Of a DNA stretch of 64,000 nt, positions 51,628 to 60,728 are shown piece by piece (within the stretch, counting starts at the first letter, position 1; every line of letters begins with the position of its first letter). The stretch is from assembly GCA_023434025.1 (NCBI GenBank), contig JAEYTL010000037.1:103158-167157 (forward strand). The letters run 5' to 3'. Both the position numbers and the translations under genes were made by a program. The DNA comes from Bacteroidota bacterium (lineage in GTDB: Bacteria > Bacteroidota > Bacteroidia > Flavobacteriales > Flavobacteriaceae). Under the pieces are notes generated by a model. The model was not told the origin of the DNA. It worked only from the letters and a program-made list of their open reading frames with translations, and did no database searches.

Positions 51628-54600
51628 TCATTGCTTAATGAATCGTTTTGTATCAACATTTTCATTATTTGAAACTTCCAATAAATATGTTCCGGAGGCT
51701 AAAGCAGAGACAGAAACACTATTGGTGTCTATTTTTCCTGTTGCCACCACTTGTCCCGTCAGGTTAATGATCCGGTAAGCTGTGAAATTTGTTCTACTGG
51801 AAATATACAATATACCATCCTTCACAGGATTTGGATAGAGTGTGATTGAGTTTTCAGAAACCGACTCAATTATTACTTCTTCCCCTCTGGCAGAAGTAAC
51901 AATGGTTACGGTATAGTCTTCTACTTCACCATAAGAAAATGCTTCACAAGCGGTTGGCGAGGCATTGTATTTCATAGAAACCCTCATGCGGGTTGAGCCT
52001 AATAACGCAGTGGAAGGAACGGTAAAGCTGCCGGAAACCGGTGTTGCGGTTGTTCGGGTTCTGTTAAAAACCTGCTCACCGCTGTCGGCAAAATCACCAT
52101 CCTGATTCCAATCAATCCAAACGCGGTAAGCTTCATTATAAGTTGTTCCGGTCCAGGCAGGAGTAATGGTAATTGTGTTACTTGTTCCTCGTACTATATT
52201 AGTAGATAAATTAGTAAAGTTTCCATATCCGCCATTATTTCCTGATAAATTGTTGATAGAACCTAACTGAACTCTGTTAATGTATTCATCAGCAGTGCTG
52301 TTTCCTTGTGAAGTACAATAGCTAACTGAATTTGCGAGTGTAGTTACGTTTACGGTGTTACTGTTTACTGAAACATTTCCGGCTGCATCTTTAGCTCTTA
52401 CATAGAATGAGTATGTTGTTGAAGGGGTTAAACCGGAAGCTGTATAAGTTGTTCCGGATACAGAAGCCAAAAGAGAACCATTCCTGTAAACGTCATATCC
52501 GGTTACGCCTACGTTATCTGTTGCACCGGACCAAGACAGATTAGCTGAGGTTTGTGTTGTTCCGGAAGCCGTTACTACAGGAGCTGACGGCGGAGTTGAG
52601 TCAACCGTACCAGCTACAAGGTTTACCGTGTAATCTTCTACCTGGCCGTATGAAAATGTTTCACAGGGAGAGGGAATTCCGTTGTATTTCATTGATACCC
52701 TCATTCGGGTTGTTCCTGAGTTAGCGGTTGCGGGTACTGTAAACGTTCCGGAAACCGGTGTTGCGGTTGAAGCGGCTGAACTCCAAACGGTTTCGCCGGC
52801 ATCTGTAAATACACCGTTCTGGTTGTAATCAATAAATACAGCATAGCCTTCGCTGTAAGCAGAACCGGTCCATGCAGGTGTAATGGTAATAGTGGCTGTT
52901 GAACCTTTTGTCAGATCTGTTGACAGGGATGTGTAATCAACATAACCGGAAACTCCGCCGGAAACATTGTTGATGGTGCCGATTTGTACTCTGCCGATGT
53001 ATTCATCAGCTACACTGTTTCCTTGAGAGGCACAATAGGATAAGCCTCCTGCAAGCGTTGTCACATTAACAGTATTACTGTTTACAGAAATGTTTCCTGC
53101 GGCATCTTTAGCTCTTACATTAAAGGTATAAGATGTAGAAGGAGTTAATCCGGTAACTGCAAATGTTGTGGCTGTAGTTGTTGACCCGATTAAAACGCCT
53201 CCTCTGTAAACATCGTACCCTGTAACACCAACATTGTCTGTTGCACCGGACCAGGATAAGTTGGTTGAAGTTGAAGTAGTTCCCGAAGCAGATAATGTTG
53301 GGGCTGTTGGGGCTGTGGTATCTGTTGAACTGCCTGTAATTGTAAAGTTAGTGTTGGAAACATCAAAGAAAATATGGTTGGTTCCTTTTACCATGATGCG
53401 GTTTTGATTGCCGGGAGTGTTGGGTATGGTTACAGCTTGTGAACCATCATTAGGTGTTGAGGCCAAAAGCATGGTCCAGGTTGTACCGCCATCGGTGGAT
53501 AACAAAATATCAACGTTTGCACAGTTTACTCCGTTTGCGGTTGTTCCGGCCACATTCCAGGTAACTGTTTGTGTGCTTCCGCCGGCATAGGTAACGGCCG
53601 TATTGGGAGAGCTGACCGTAAAGGGACCTGCTGTTCCGTTGACAGTAACAACCATGTCGTCGCTGTTATTGGCTGATCCGCCCGCTCTGTTATCGCGAAC
53701 AGTTAATCTGAAATTCATGGTTCTTGCTACAGAGGGTAGTGCCTCAACAATGATTTCAGCCCCGGTGGTTGTAGTTGCACCGGCCAAAACCGATTGCATT
53801 CTTGGGAAATAGCGAACCGGAGAAGAGGATGAATTATAAGACCGGAAAGTGGGGCCGGAGGTTCTTGTGGCACTGGCAGCTGAATTTGCTCCGGTTGCGT
53901 TGGAGGCTGCATTGTCAAATTGTTCCCAGTTGTAGGTTAGCGGATCACCGTTGGCGTCAGAGGCCGTTCCCGTGAGCATAAAAGGTGTGCTTTTGGGGAT
54001 GGTATAATCCAATCCGGCATTAACAACCGGAACGGCATTTCCGGTAGCCGTATTGGTTTGACAGGTTTTGGTTTTTATGTTATTGGTCACTTGTTGAATG
54101 CTGATAGCGTGAAAGTAAGCATCGGAATTTGATTGAATATCTTGGTTCGTAATGCCTGCGTAACCCATGATGGTTGATCCTGAACCCGGTTCCATGTTGG
54201 CACCGGTTCCTTCGTTGCTCATCGAGAAAGTGTGGTTTGCACCAAACTGATGGCCTAATTCGTGGGCTACATAATCAATATCAAAGCTGTCTCCGGAAGG
54301 AACTCCGTTGGCGGGAGATGTATAACCTCTTCCTTTTTGCCCGTTTACGCAAACGCAACCGATACAGCCAGCATTTCCACCGCCCCCGGTAGCTCCGAAC
54401 AAATGGCCGACATCATAATTTGCTTCGCCAATCACATTGGTCAGAGTTGTCTGCAATTGATTGTTCCAGTTAGACATGCTGGATGAAGGAGAATAGGGGT
54501 CGGTTGAGGCATTGGTGTAAATCACTAAATCCGTGTTGGCAATTAAGACCATCCGTATGGCAAAATCTTTTTCAAAAACACCGTTTACTCGGGTCATTGT

Positions 54601-55281
54601 GTTGTTGATGGCAGCTAAAGCCAATGCTTTTGTTCCGCCAAAATAAGCTGTATATTCCCCAGTAACCGACATGGCCAGACGAAACGTGCGCAAGGTACTG
54701 TCGTCGGCATTCGGGCGTAAAGCTGTTGCGTCGATTTCGCTGTTTACCTGATCGATTACCGCACATTCAAAAGGAGAAAAGTTTTTCACCTTGTCGGCTT
54801 TTTTATAGACGGAGTAAACCGTTAAGTCGGCGGAAAGCGGCTCAATAAAAACAGCTGATTTTCCGGCATTTAGTTGCATTGATTTAAAACCAAGCGGTGA
54901 AATACTGAAATAAACCGTTGCGGCAGGGTTATCAATTCCCACACCGATATACGATTTGATTTCCGGATAATTAGCAGCTAATTCCGGGGCTAAAATGGAG
55001 TTTTCATACACGCTGAACCGTTCTAATTCACCGTTTTCGTTGGGAAAAGAAATTACTTTCCCGTTTTTGGTTTGTGCAAACCGATCGGGCGATGAAGAAA
55101 GAGCTGTTTTAATGCCATCTACATCTAATTCAAATAGATGCTTTTGAGGCAGCTGCATTTTGCTTTCCAAAAGCGTAGCATTGCTTTTTAAAGCAGAAGC
55201 TTTCCAAAAATTGCTTTTCTCCTGAGCATAGGAAAAGCAGGCACTTGTTAGCAGTGCAAGGGTGAGTAATTTGAGCTTCAT
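51628..55281 (-). CDS. Reprolysin-like secreted metalloprotease with FN3/GEVED repeats and T9SS domain
   Basis: 1217 aa. Signal peptide MKLKLLTLALLTSACFSYAQ. A propeptide-like region, then an M12B-type catalytic domain with HELGHQFGANH (HExxHxxGxxH) near residues 340-350. Then propeller-like/PKD regions, and two successive copies of a unit made of a fibronectin type III domain and a GEVED domain (coding 53320-52610 and 52600-51895). The last ~75 residues (LYPNPVKDGILYI, NLTGQVVATG, GTYLLEVS, final KRFIKQ) are a T9SS type A signal. A secreted protease attached to or released from the surface. Confidence 0.92.
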   Translation of the reverse strand: MKLKLLTLALLTSACFSYAQEKSNFWKASALKSNATLLESKMQLPQKHLFELDVDGIKTALSSSPDRFAQTKNGKVISFPNENGELERFSVYENSILAPELAANYPEIKSYIGVGIDNPAATVYFSISPLGFKSMQLNAGKSAVFIEPLSADLTVYSVYKKADKVKNFSPFECAVIDQVNSEIDATALRPNADDSTLRTFRLAMSVTGEYTAYFGGTKALALAAINNTMTRVNGVFEKDFAIRMVLIANTDLVIYTNASTDPYSPSSSMSNWNNQLQTTLTNVIGEANYDVGHLFGATGGGGNAGCIGCVCVNGQKGRGYTSPANGVPSGDSFDIDYVAHELGHQFGANHTFSMSNEGTGANMEPGSGSTIMGYAGITNQDIQSNSDAYFHAISIQQVTNNIKTKTCQTNTATGNAVPVVNAGLDYTIPKSTPFMLTGTASDANGDPLTYNWEQFDNAASNATGANSAASATRTSGPTFRSYNSSSSPVRYFPRMQSVLAGATTTTGAEIIVEALPSVARTMNFRLTVRDNRAGGSANNSDDMVVTVNGTAGPFTVSSPNTAVTYAGGSTQTVTWNVAGTTANGVNCANVDILLSTDGGTTWTMLLASTPNDGSQAVTIPNTPGNQNRIMVKGTNHIFFDVSNTNFTITGSSTDTTAPTAPTLSASGTTSTSTNLSWSGATDNVGVTGYDVYRGGVLIGSTTTATTFAVTGLTPSTSYTFNVRAKDAAGNISVNSNTVNVTTLAGGLSYCASQGNSVADEYIGRVQIGTINNVSGGVSGYVDYTSLSTDLTKGSTATITITPAWTGSAYSEGYAVFIDYNQNGVFTDAGETVWSSAASTATPVSGTFTVPATANSGTTRMRVSMKYNGIPSPCETFSYGQVEDYTVNLVAGTVDSTPPSAPVVTASGTTQTSANLSWSGATDNVGVTGYDVYRNGSLLASVSGTTYTASGLTPSTTYSFYVRAKDAAGNVSVNSNTVNVTTLANSVSYCTSQGNSTADEYINRVQLGSINNLSGNNGGYGNFTNLSTNIVRGTSNTITITPAWTGTTYNEAYRVWIDWNQDGDFADSGEQVFNRTRTTATPVSGSFTVPSTALLGSTRMRVSMKYNASPTACEAFSYGEVEDYTVTIVTSARGEEVIIESVSENSITLYPNPVKDGILYISSRTNFTAYRIINLTGQVVATGKIDTNSVSVSALASGTYLLEVSNNENVDTKRFIKQ

Positions 55282-55311
55282 AAAATTTTGGTTGATTAGT
55301 TAATATCAGGT

Positions 55312-55319
55312 CAAATGTA
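55312..55319 (-). promoter_or_regulatory. -7 box of the metalloprotease gene
   Basis: On the minus strand TACATTTG fits TAnnTTTG, about 31 nt before the ATG. No TTG is at 17-23 bp upstream. The rest of the 240-nt gap to the divergent oxidoreductase shows no feature. Confidence 0.35.
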
Positions 55320-55521
55320 AAGTTATTTTTATGCCGTTGACAGACTTCAATGCCAATTTATTAACAATTTATAAAAAAATAAACAAAATATCTGATGTAT
55401 TTATATATATAATGTTAAAGTAATAATTTGTAAAAATTAATGACAGCTGTAAAGTCCTGTTGTTCGGAAAAAGTTTTCCTTCCATTAAAATAAAAAGTAC
55501 TTTTATAAAAATTTTGAAGAG

Positions 55522-56637
55522 ATGGATCTTAGTTTTTGGGAGCTTAAAAATTGGTTTATAAATATCGATTTTACGATTGTGGGCAGTGGAATTGTTGGTT
55601 TACATTGTGCTCTTGAATTGCGTGAAAAATTTCCTTCTGCTAAAATTTTAGTGCTTGAAAAAGGTTTTCTTCCGCAGGGAGCAAGTACTAAAAATGCCGG
55701 ATTTGCCTGTTTTGGTTCGGTTTCCGAAATTTTGGATGATTTACATTCACACACGGAAGAAGAAGTATTGCAATTGGTACAAAAGCGATGGGAAGGTTTG
55801 CAATTGCTTCGCAAACGAATTGGTGATGAAGCTTTGGATTTAAAGCCTTACGGCGGATATGAATTGTTTTTGAAGGAAGATGAATCTACGTATGAAGAAT
55901 GCCAGCAAAAGCTCCCGTTTATTAATGAACTTCTGAAACCATTGTTTAAAAATGAGGTTTTTTCAAAAGAAATTGATCGGTTTGCTTTTCGGGGTATTCG
56001 GGAGTATGTGCTGTTTAATCCGTATGAAGCTCAGATTGATACCGGAAATATGATGCAGCAATTGTTGAAAACAGCCATGCAGCAGAACATTCTGATTTTG
56101 AATCGTCAAACAGTAACATCTTACCTAGAAAAAAGCAATGCCGTAGAAGTTGTTTTGGGTGATTTTTCCTTTCAAACCCAGAAATTATTTTTTGCAACCA
56201 ATGGTTTTGCCCACGAACTCACTGATGGTGAAGTAAAACCGGCCAGGGCTCAGGTATTGATTACGAAGCCCATTCAGAATTTAGACATCAAAGGAACATT
56301 TCATTTGGATAAAGGGTACTACTATTTCCGGAATTTTGAAGACAGAATTTTGCTGGGCGGCGGAAGAAATTTAGATTTTGAAGGTGAAACCACCACTGAA
56401 TTGGCTCAGACAGAAATTATTCAAAACAAGTTGGAGCAATTACTAAAAGAAGTAATTTTGCCCAACCAATCTTTCGAAATTGAACATCGCTGGAGTGGAA
56501 TCATGGGCGTTGGAAATCACAAAAAACCAGTTGTTAAGCAGTTAAGCGAAAAGGTATTTTGTGGTGTCCGCTTAGGCGGAATGGGTGTGGCGATTGGCAG
56601 TATGGTGGGAAAAGAATTAGCAGATTTAATCGATTAA
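55522..56637 (+). CDS. FAD-dependent oxidoreductase (DAO family)
   Basis: 371 aa. FAD-binding GSGIVGLHCALELRE (GxGxxG) at about 20-34, LEKGFLPQGASTKNAG, a substrate domain, and the C-terminal HRWSGIMGVG and GVRLGGMGVAIGSMVG. The DAO fold includes D-amino-acid oxidases, glycine and sarcosine oxidases, and similar amine enzymes. The substrate is unclear. It lies 3 nt before the transglycosylase gene, so the two are cotranscribed, but no metabolic link is obvious. Confidence 0.86.
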   Translation: MDLSFWELKNWFINIDFTIVGSGIVGLHCALELREKFPSAKILVLEKGFLPQGASTKNAGFACFGSVSEILDDLHSHTEEEVLQLVQKRWEGLQLLRKRIGDEALDLKPYGGYELFLKEDESTYEECQQKLPFINELLKPLFKNEVFSKEIDRFAFRGIREYVLFNPYEAQIDTGNMMQQLLKTAMQQNILILNRQTVTSYLEKSNAVEVVLGDFSFQTQKLFFATNGFAHELTDGEVKPARAQVLITKPIQNLDIKGTFHLDKGYYYFRNFEDRILLGGGRNLDFEGETTTELAQTEIIQNKLEQLLKEVILPNQSFEIEHRWSGIMGVGNHKKPVVKQLSEKVFCGVRLGGMGVAIGSMVGKELADLID

Positions 56638-56640
56638 TTT

Positions 56641-57321
56641 ATGATAATAAAAATAGTCCGTTTCCTTTGGAAAGCCATGTTGTGGTTTTTTGGCATCTCT
56701 GTTTGTTCAGTTATTCTGTTCAAATTTGTGCCTGTCCCGTTCACTCCTTTGATGGCCATCAGGGCCATTGAGCAAAAAATGGATGGTAAAGAGATGATTT
56801 GCAGTCACGATTGGGTGCCGATTGAAGAAATTTCGGTCAATCTTCAAAAAGCGGTCATTGCCAGTGAAGACGGAAATTTTTTAACTCACAATGGTTTTGA
56901 TTTTGAGGCGATTGAAAAAGCGATGAAAGCCAACAAAAAAGGAAAAAAATTGCGTGGCGGAAGCACCATTTCGCAGCAAACTGCCAAAAATGTATTTTTA
57001 TGGCAAGGAAGAAGCTATTTGCGAAAAGGTTTGGAAGCCTATTTCACAGTACTAATTGAACTCATTTGGGGCAAAGAACGCATCATGGAAGTGTATCTCA
57101 ACAGTATTGAAATGGGCAACGGCGTTTATGGTGCACAAGAAGCATCACGCGTTTGGTATCGAAAAGATGCTAAGAATTTAACGCCTCGCGAAGCGGCCGG
57201 AATTGCAGCCATTTTACCTAATCCGAGGAAATTTAAAGCTTCCAACTCATCTAATTATATTAATCGTAGAAAAGATTTTATTGTGCGACAGATGAGTTAT
57301 TTGGGGAAAATTGAATATTAA
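56641..57321 (+). CDS. mtgA: Monofunctional peptidoglycan transglycosylase
   Basis: 226 aa. One N-terminal membrane helix, then a GT51 domain with catalytic Glu in IASEDGNFLTHNGFDF, RGGSTISQQTAKN, the LIELIWGKERIMEVYLNSIE helix and GAQEASRVWYRK. No transpeptidase domain, as expected for MtgA. It polymerises lipid II glycan at the inner membrane. Starts 3 nt after the DAO gene. Confidence 0.95.
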   Translation: MIIKIVRFLWKAMLWFFGISVCSVILFKFVPVPFTPLMAIRAIEQKMDGKEMICSHDWVPIEEISVNLQKAVIASEDGNFLTHNGFDFEAIEKAMKANKKGKKLRGGSTISQQTAKNVFLWQGRSYLRKGLEAYFTVLIELIWGKERIMEVYLNSIEMGNGVYGAQEASRVWYRKDAKNLTPREAAGIAAILPNPRKFKASNSSNYINRRKDFIVRQMSYLGKIEY

Positions 57322-57325
57322 TTTT

Positions 57326-57416
57326 TAGAACACAGATTTTAAAAATTGGAGGAATTAGAAAAATGATTAATTCGTTAATTTTAGAAATTTTAATTATTTC
57401 TTAAATCCGTGTTCTA
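57326..57416. repeat. Imperfect inverted repeat after mtgA
   Basis: TAGAACACAGATTT and AAATCCGTGTTCTA pair with one mismatch across ~60 nt of A/T-rich DNA. Similar GAACACnGATT inverted elements are scattered in flavobacterial genomes (from memory). It could act as a weak terminator or a repeat element. Confidence 0.5.
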
Positions 57417-57422
57417 CAAAAA

Positions 57423-57475
57423 AGAAAGCCGGTAATCCACAAATTATAATCTGCGAGTTAGCGGCTTTTTATTTT
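57423..57475. terminator. Possible terminator between mtgA and the prolyl peptidase
   Basis: AAAGCCG / CGGCTTT (7 bp) with a 34-nt interior, then TTATTT on the right. The long loop makes it a weak call. Confidence 0.4.
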
Positions 57476-57492
57476 ATAAATCTTCTTTTATT

Positions 57493-59598
57493 TTAGATTT
57501 TCTTAATCCCCATATTATACAAGGTAAACGCCTGGATATCGGCTACTTCTTCAATGGTTTTAGAAATTGGCTTTCCGGCACCGTGTCCGGCATTTACGTC
57601 AATTCTTATCAGGACAGGATTCTCTCCGGCTTGTTTGTCCTGCAATTCAGCAGCAAATTTAAAACTATGAGCCGGCACAACCCTGTCGTCATGGTCACCG
57701 GTAGTGACTAATGTTGCCGGGTATTTTGTTCCTTTTTTCACATTATGAACGGGAGAATAATTTTTCAGGTACTCAAACATTTCTTTATTGTCGTTGGCTG
57801 TTCCGTAATCGTAAGCCCAGCCAGCTCCGGCTGTAAATGTATGATAACGTAGCATGTCTAACACGCCCACGGCAGGCAAAGCTACTTTTGCCAGGTCAGG
57901 ACGTTGCGTCATCACGGCACCAACTAATAGTCCGCCGTTGGAACCACCGCGAATGGCTAAATAATCAGCAGAGGTGTATTTTTCGGCAATCAGATATTCA
58001 CCGGCCGCAATAAAATCATCAAATACGTTTTGTTTGTTCCGTTGTGTTCCGGCATCGTGCCATTTTTTTCCGTATTCACCACCGCCACGCAAATTGGCTA
58101 CGGCATAAATACCGCCGTTCTCCATCCAAACAGCATTGGTAACGCTAAAGCTGGGTGTTAAGCTCACATTAAAACCACCGTAACCATAAAGAATAGTCGG
58201 GTTTTTGCCGTCTAATTTCAACCCTTTTTTGTGGGTAATAATCATCGGTATTTTAGTTCCGTCTTTAGAAGTATAAAAAACCTGTTTACTTTCGTAGTCA
58301 GCAGAATTGAAATCTACTTTAGGCTTTTGATATTCTTTTGAGTTGCCTGTTTTTGGGTCATAGGAATAAATTGTACCCGGTGTAACATAGTTGGAAAAAG
58401 AAAAATACAATTCCTTTGCTGTCTTTTTACCTCCAAAACCTCCGGCAGAACCTACGCCCGGCAATTTGATTTCGCGGATTGCTTTTCCGTTATAATCATA
58501 TTGAACTACTTGCGAAATGGCATCTTTCATATAATTCGCAAAAATATAGCCCCCTCCGGTTGATGGTGATAAAACGTAATCGGTTTGCGGAATAAAATCT
58601 TTCCAGTTCTCCGGTTTCGGGTTTTTAGCGTCCACTGTTACTATTCGTTGATTGGGAGCATCCAGGTTGGTAACAATATACAATTTTGAGCCTACGTTGT
58701 CAATGATATAATTATTGCTGTTAAAATTGTCAACAATTGTTTCAAGCTTGCTGTTCGGTTTGTTTAGGTCTTTGATGTACAGTTCGTTTCCGGTTGTTGA
58801 ATTGGCTGCTGTAACGATTAAATATTGCTGGTCTTCGGTTACGCCTCCGCCTACATATCTTCTTTTTTCATTTAAACCGAAAATTACTTTGTCTTCTTTT
58901 TGAGCAGTACCTAATTTATGGTAGTATAGTTTGTGTTGGTCGGTTTTGGCAGAAAGCTCGCTTCCTTCAGGCTTGTCATAGCTGGAGTAGAAAAATCCGT
59001 CGTTTCCTAACCAGGAAATTCCGCTGAACTTTACATCAACGATAGGCTCTTCCAGGATTTTTTTAGAAACGGCATCCATGATGGTGATTTTATTCCAGTC
59101 ACTACCGGCTTCAGAAGTAGAATAAGCAACCAATGAACCGTCTTTTGAAAACTCTAAATTGGCCAAAGAAGTTGTTCCGTCAGCAGCAAATGTATTCGGA
59201 TCCAGAAAAACTTCTTCTTTTCCGGATTTGTCTTTCCGGTATAAAACCGATTGGTTTTGCAAACCGTTGTTTTTATAAAAATACGTGTAATTTCCTTCTT
59301 TGAACGGGGCTGAAATCCGTTCGTAATTCCACAATTTTTCTAATCGTTCTTTAATTTGATTGCGATAGGGAATCGTATTCAGGTAATTAAAAGTAACTTC
59401 GTTTTGCGTTTTTACCCAGGCTTCAGTCTCTTTAGACCGGTCGTCCTCCAGCCATCGGTACGGATCGTTTACTTCGGTGTTAAAGTAAGTGTCTTTTACA
59501 TTTCCTTTTTTTGTTTCAGGATATTGAATAGGTGAATTAGTTTGTGCATTCATACTGATTACACAAACAATTGCAAATGCAGAAATTGATTTTTTCAT
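57493..59598 (-). CDS. Prolyl oligopeptidase (S9A)
   Basis: 701 aa from ATG 59598 (MKKSISAFAIVCVISMNAQT); the ATG nine codons upstream is less likely because it puts charges before the signal peptide. N-terminal beta-propeller, then a hydrolase with WMENGGIYAVANLRGGGEYG, nucleophile Ser in RGGSNGGLLVGA, Asp in DHDDRVVPAHS and His in NAGHGAGKP. It cleaves after Pro in short peptides, in the periplasm. A -7-like TATATTTG lies on the minus strand at 59623-59630. Confidence 0.95.
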   Translation of the reverse strand: MKKSISAFAIVCVISMNAQTNSPIQYPETKKGNVKDTYFNTEVNDPYRWLEDDRSKETEAWVKTQNEVTFNYLNTIPYRNQIKERLEKLWNYERISAPFKEGNYTYFYKNNGLQNQSVLYRKDKSGKEEVFLDPNTFAADGTTSLANLEFSKDGSLVAYSTSEAGSDWNKITIMDAVSKKILEEPIVDVKFSGISWLGNDGFFYSSYDKPEGSELSAKTDQHKLYYHKLGTAQKEDKVIFGLNEKRRYVGGGVTEDQQYLIVTAANSTTGNELYIKDLNKPNSKLETIVDNFNSNNYIIDNVGSKLYIVTNLDAPNQRIVTVDAKNPKPENWKDFIPQTDYVLSPSTGGGYIFANYMKDAISQVVQYDYNGKAIREIKLPGVGSAGGFGGKKTAKELYFSFSNYVTPGTIYSYDPKTGNSKEYQKPKVDFNSADYESKQVFYTSKDGTKIPMIITHKKGLKLDGKNPTILYGYGGFNVSLTPSFSVTNAVWMENGGIYAVANLRGGGEYGKKWHDAGTQRNKQNVFDDFIAAGEYLIAEKYTSADYLAIRGGSNGGLLVGAVMTQRPDLAKVALPAVGVLDMLRYHTFTAGAGWAYDYGTANDNKEMFEYLKNYSPVHNVKKGTKYPATLVTTGDHDDRVVPAHSFKFAAELQDKQAGENPVLIRIDVNAGHGAGKPISKTIEEVADIQAFTLYNMGIKKI

Positions 59599-59649
59599 TC
59601 TTTTTGAATTGATTGATATGCACAAATATAACCAACCAAAATGTTAATT

Positions 59650-60024
59650 TTAGTTAAATAGCGGTTTGTATTTAGGCCAGAGCTTGTACATCAATATGGC
59701 ATTAAATACGGTTACCAACAATGCTCCGCTGATTCCGGGAATGTCTAAAAACAAGTGAAAAAGCAGAATGTTTACAGAAATCGGAACAAGAACCACCAAC
59801 GCAAAAGCAACCCATTTATTAAAAAGTAATAAAAGTCCAATCATTATTTCTATTACACCAACCACAGGCATAACATAGCCGGTTGACGCTAAAGAATTGA
59901 TAAAACTGGCAGCACTTTCAGGCAGTTCAGGGGCCGGAATAAAGGTTAAAAATTTGTTCAGACCGAATACAACAAGGATTGCTCCCAGGAGAATTCGCAT
60001 GAGTTTGGTAAATTGTGAATTCAT
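59650..60024 (-). CDS. DoxX-family membrane protein
   Basis: 124 aa, four hydrophobic helices, beginning MNSQFTKLMRILLGAILVVF with NKFLTFIP, as in the DoxX/DoxD group. Family members are linked to redox or thiol metabolism, but many are of unknown role. It stands alone, 139 nt beyond the lipoprotein terminator, reading leftward. Confidence 0.85.
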   Translation of the reverse strand: MNSQFTKLMRILLGAILVVFGLNKFLTFIPAPELPESAASFINSLASTGYVMPVVGVIEIMIGLLLLFNKWVAFALVVLVPISVNILLFHLFLDIPGISGALLVTVFNAILMYKLWPKYKPLFN

Positions 60025-60109
60025 ATAATATAGGTTTTTGGTTGAAAAAAAGCATTAAAATAACTAAATTACTAAAAAATTATTTATAAAATTCACAAAA
60101 TAAAATAAA

Positions 60110-60140
60110 AAACCAAACCCTGTAAACGGCAGGGTTTGGT
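60110..60140 (-). terminator. Terminator after the TonB-receptor operon
   Basis: AACCAAACCCTG / CAGGGTTTGGTT, 12-bp perfect stem with loop TAAACGG. On the minus strand it is followed by TTTTTATTTT. Confidence 0.88.
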
Positions 60141-60163
60141 TAAAAATAAATTATTACGGAAAA

Positions 60164-60718
60164 TTATTGGATAACTACAGGAAAAGAAACCTGAATGTCG
60201 GTTGAACCCCCTGCATTGGCAAGATTACCTTCTGAAACACCCTCGGCATTTTTGTTTAACAAATGTCTTAATGTAATTGTAATCGTTCCTGTGCCCGGAT
60301 TTGCTCCGGTTGTAAACGTAAATGCTAATCCAAGCGGATTTCCGTCTGAGTCAAGATCAGCATACGTAAAGCTTCCTAAACTATTTGAAATCTGATAAAA
60401 AACCTGGTGTTCCAAATCTTTTTCTTCGATCTCTTCTGTGATGTCTTCGGCCGGATTTTCCAATTCATTTAAAAATTGAACAGCACCGGAATAGGTTGTT
60501 TCGGTTGCAAAATTTCCGTTAATCGTAATTACCGGAGCATTTGGTCCATCGCCGTCTAAATCTCTTGAAGTTAACGTAATGGTTTGTCCGCCACCAATAA
60601 ATGTAGCCGTTAGGGTTGTGATTAATTCTTCTTCAACAACCGGAGAATCGTCATTGCTGCAAGAATTTAAGGTGAAGATTGCGGTTAAGGCCAGAGCCAT
60701 GATTTTTAAATTTTTCAT
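60164..60718 (-). CDS. Lipoprotein partner of the TonB receptor
   Basis: 184 aa. MKNLKIMALALTAIFTLNSC with SNDDSPV, lipobox LNSC. The mature part has strand-forming TATFIGGGQTITLTSRDLDG and a His-containing RHLLNKNAEG region. No family I can name. It starts 10 nt after the TonB receptor gene, so it probably is the surface or periplasmic partner for whatever that receptor takes up. A strong terminator closes the operon. Confidence 0.8.
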   Translation of the reverse strand: MKNLKIMALALTAIFTLNSCSNDDSPVVEEELITTLTATFIGGGQTITLTSRDLDGDGPNAPVITINGNFATETTYSGAVQFLNELENPAEDITEEIEEKDLEHQVFYQISNSLGSFTYADLDSDGNPLGLAFTFTTGANPGTGTITITLRHLLNKNAEGVSEGNLANAGGSTDIQVSFPVVIQ

Positions 60719-60728
60719 TTTGTGATTT

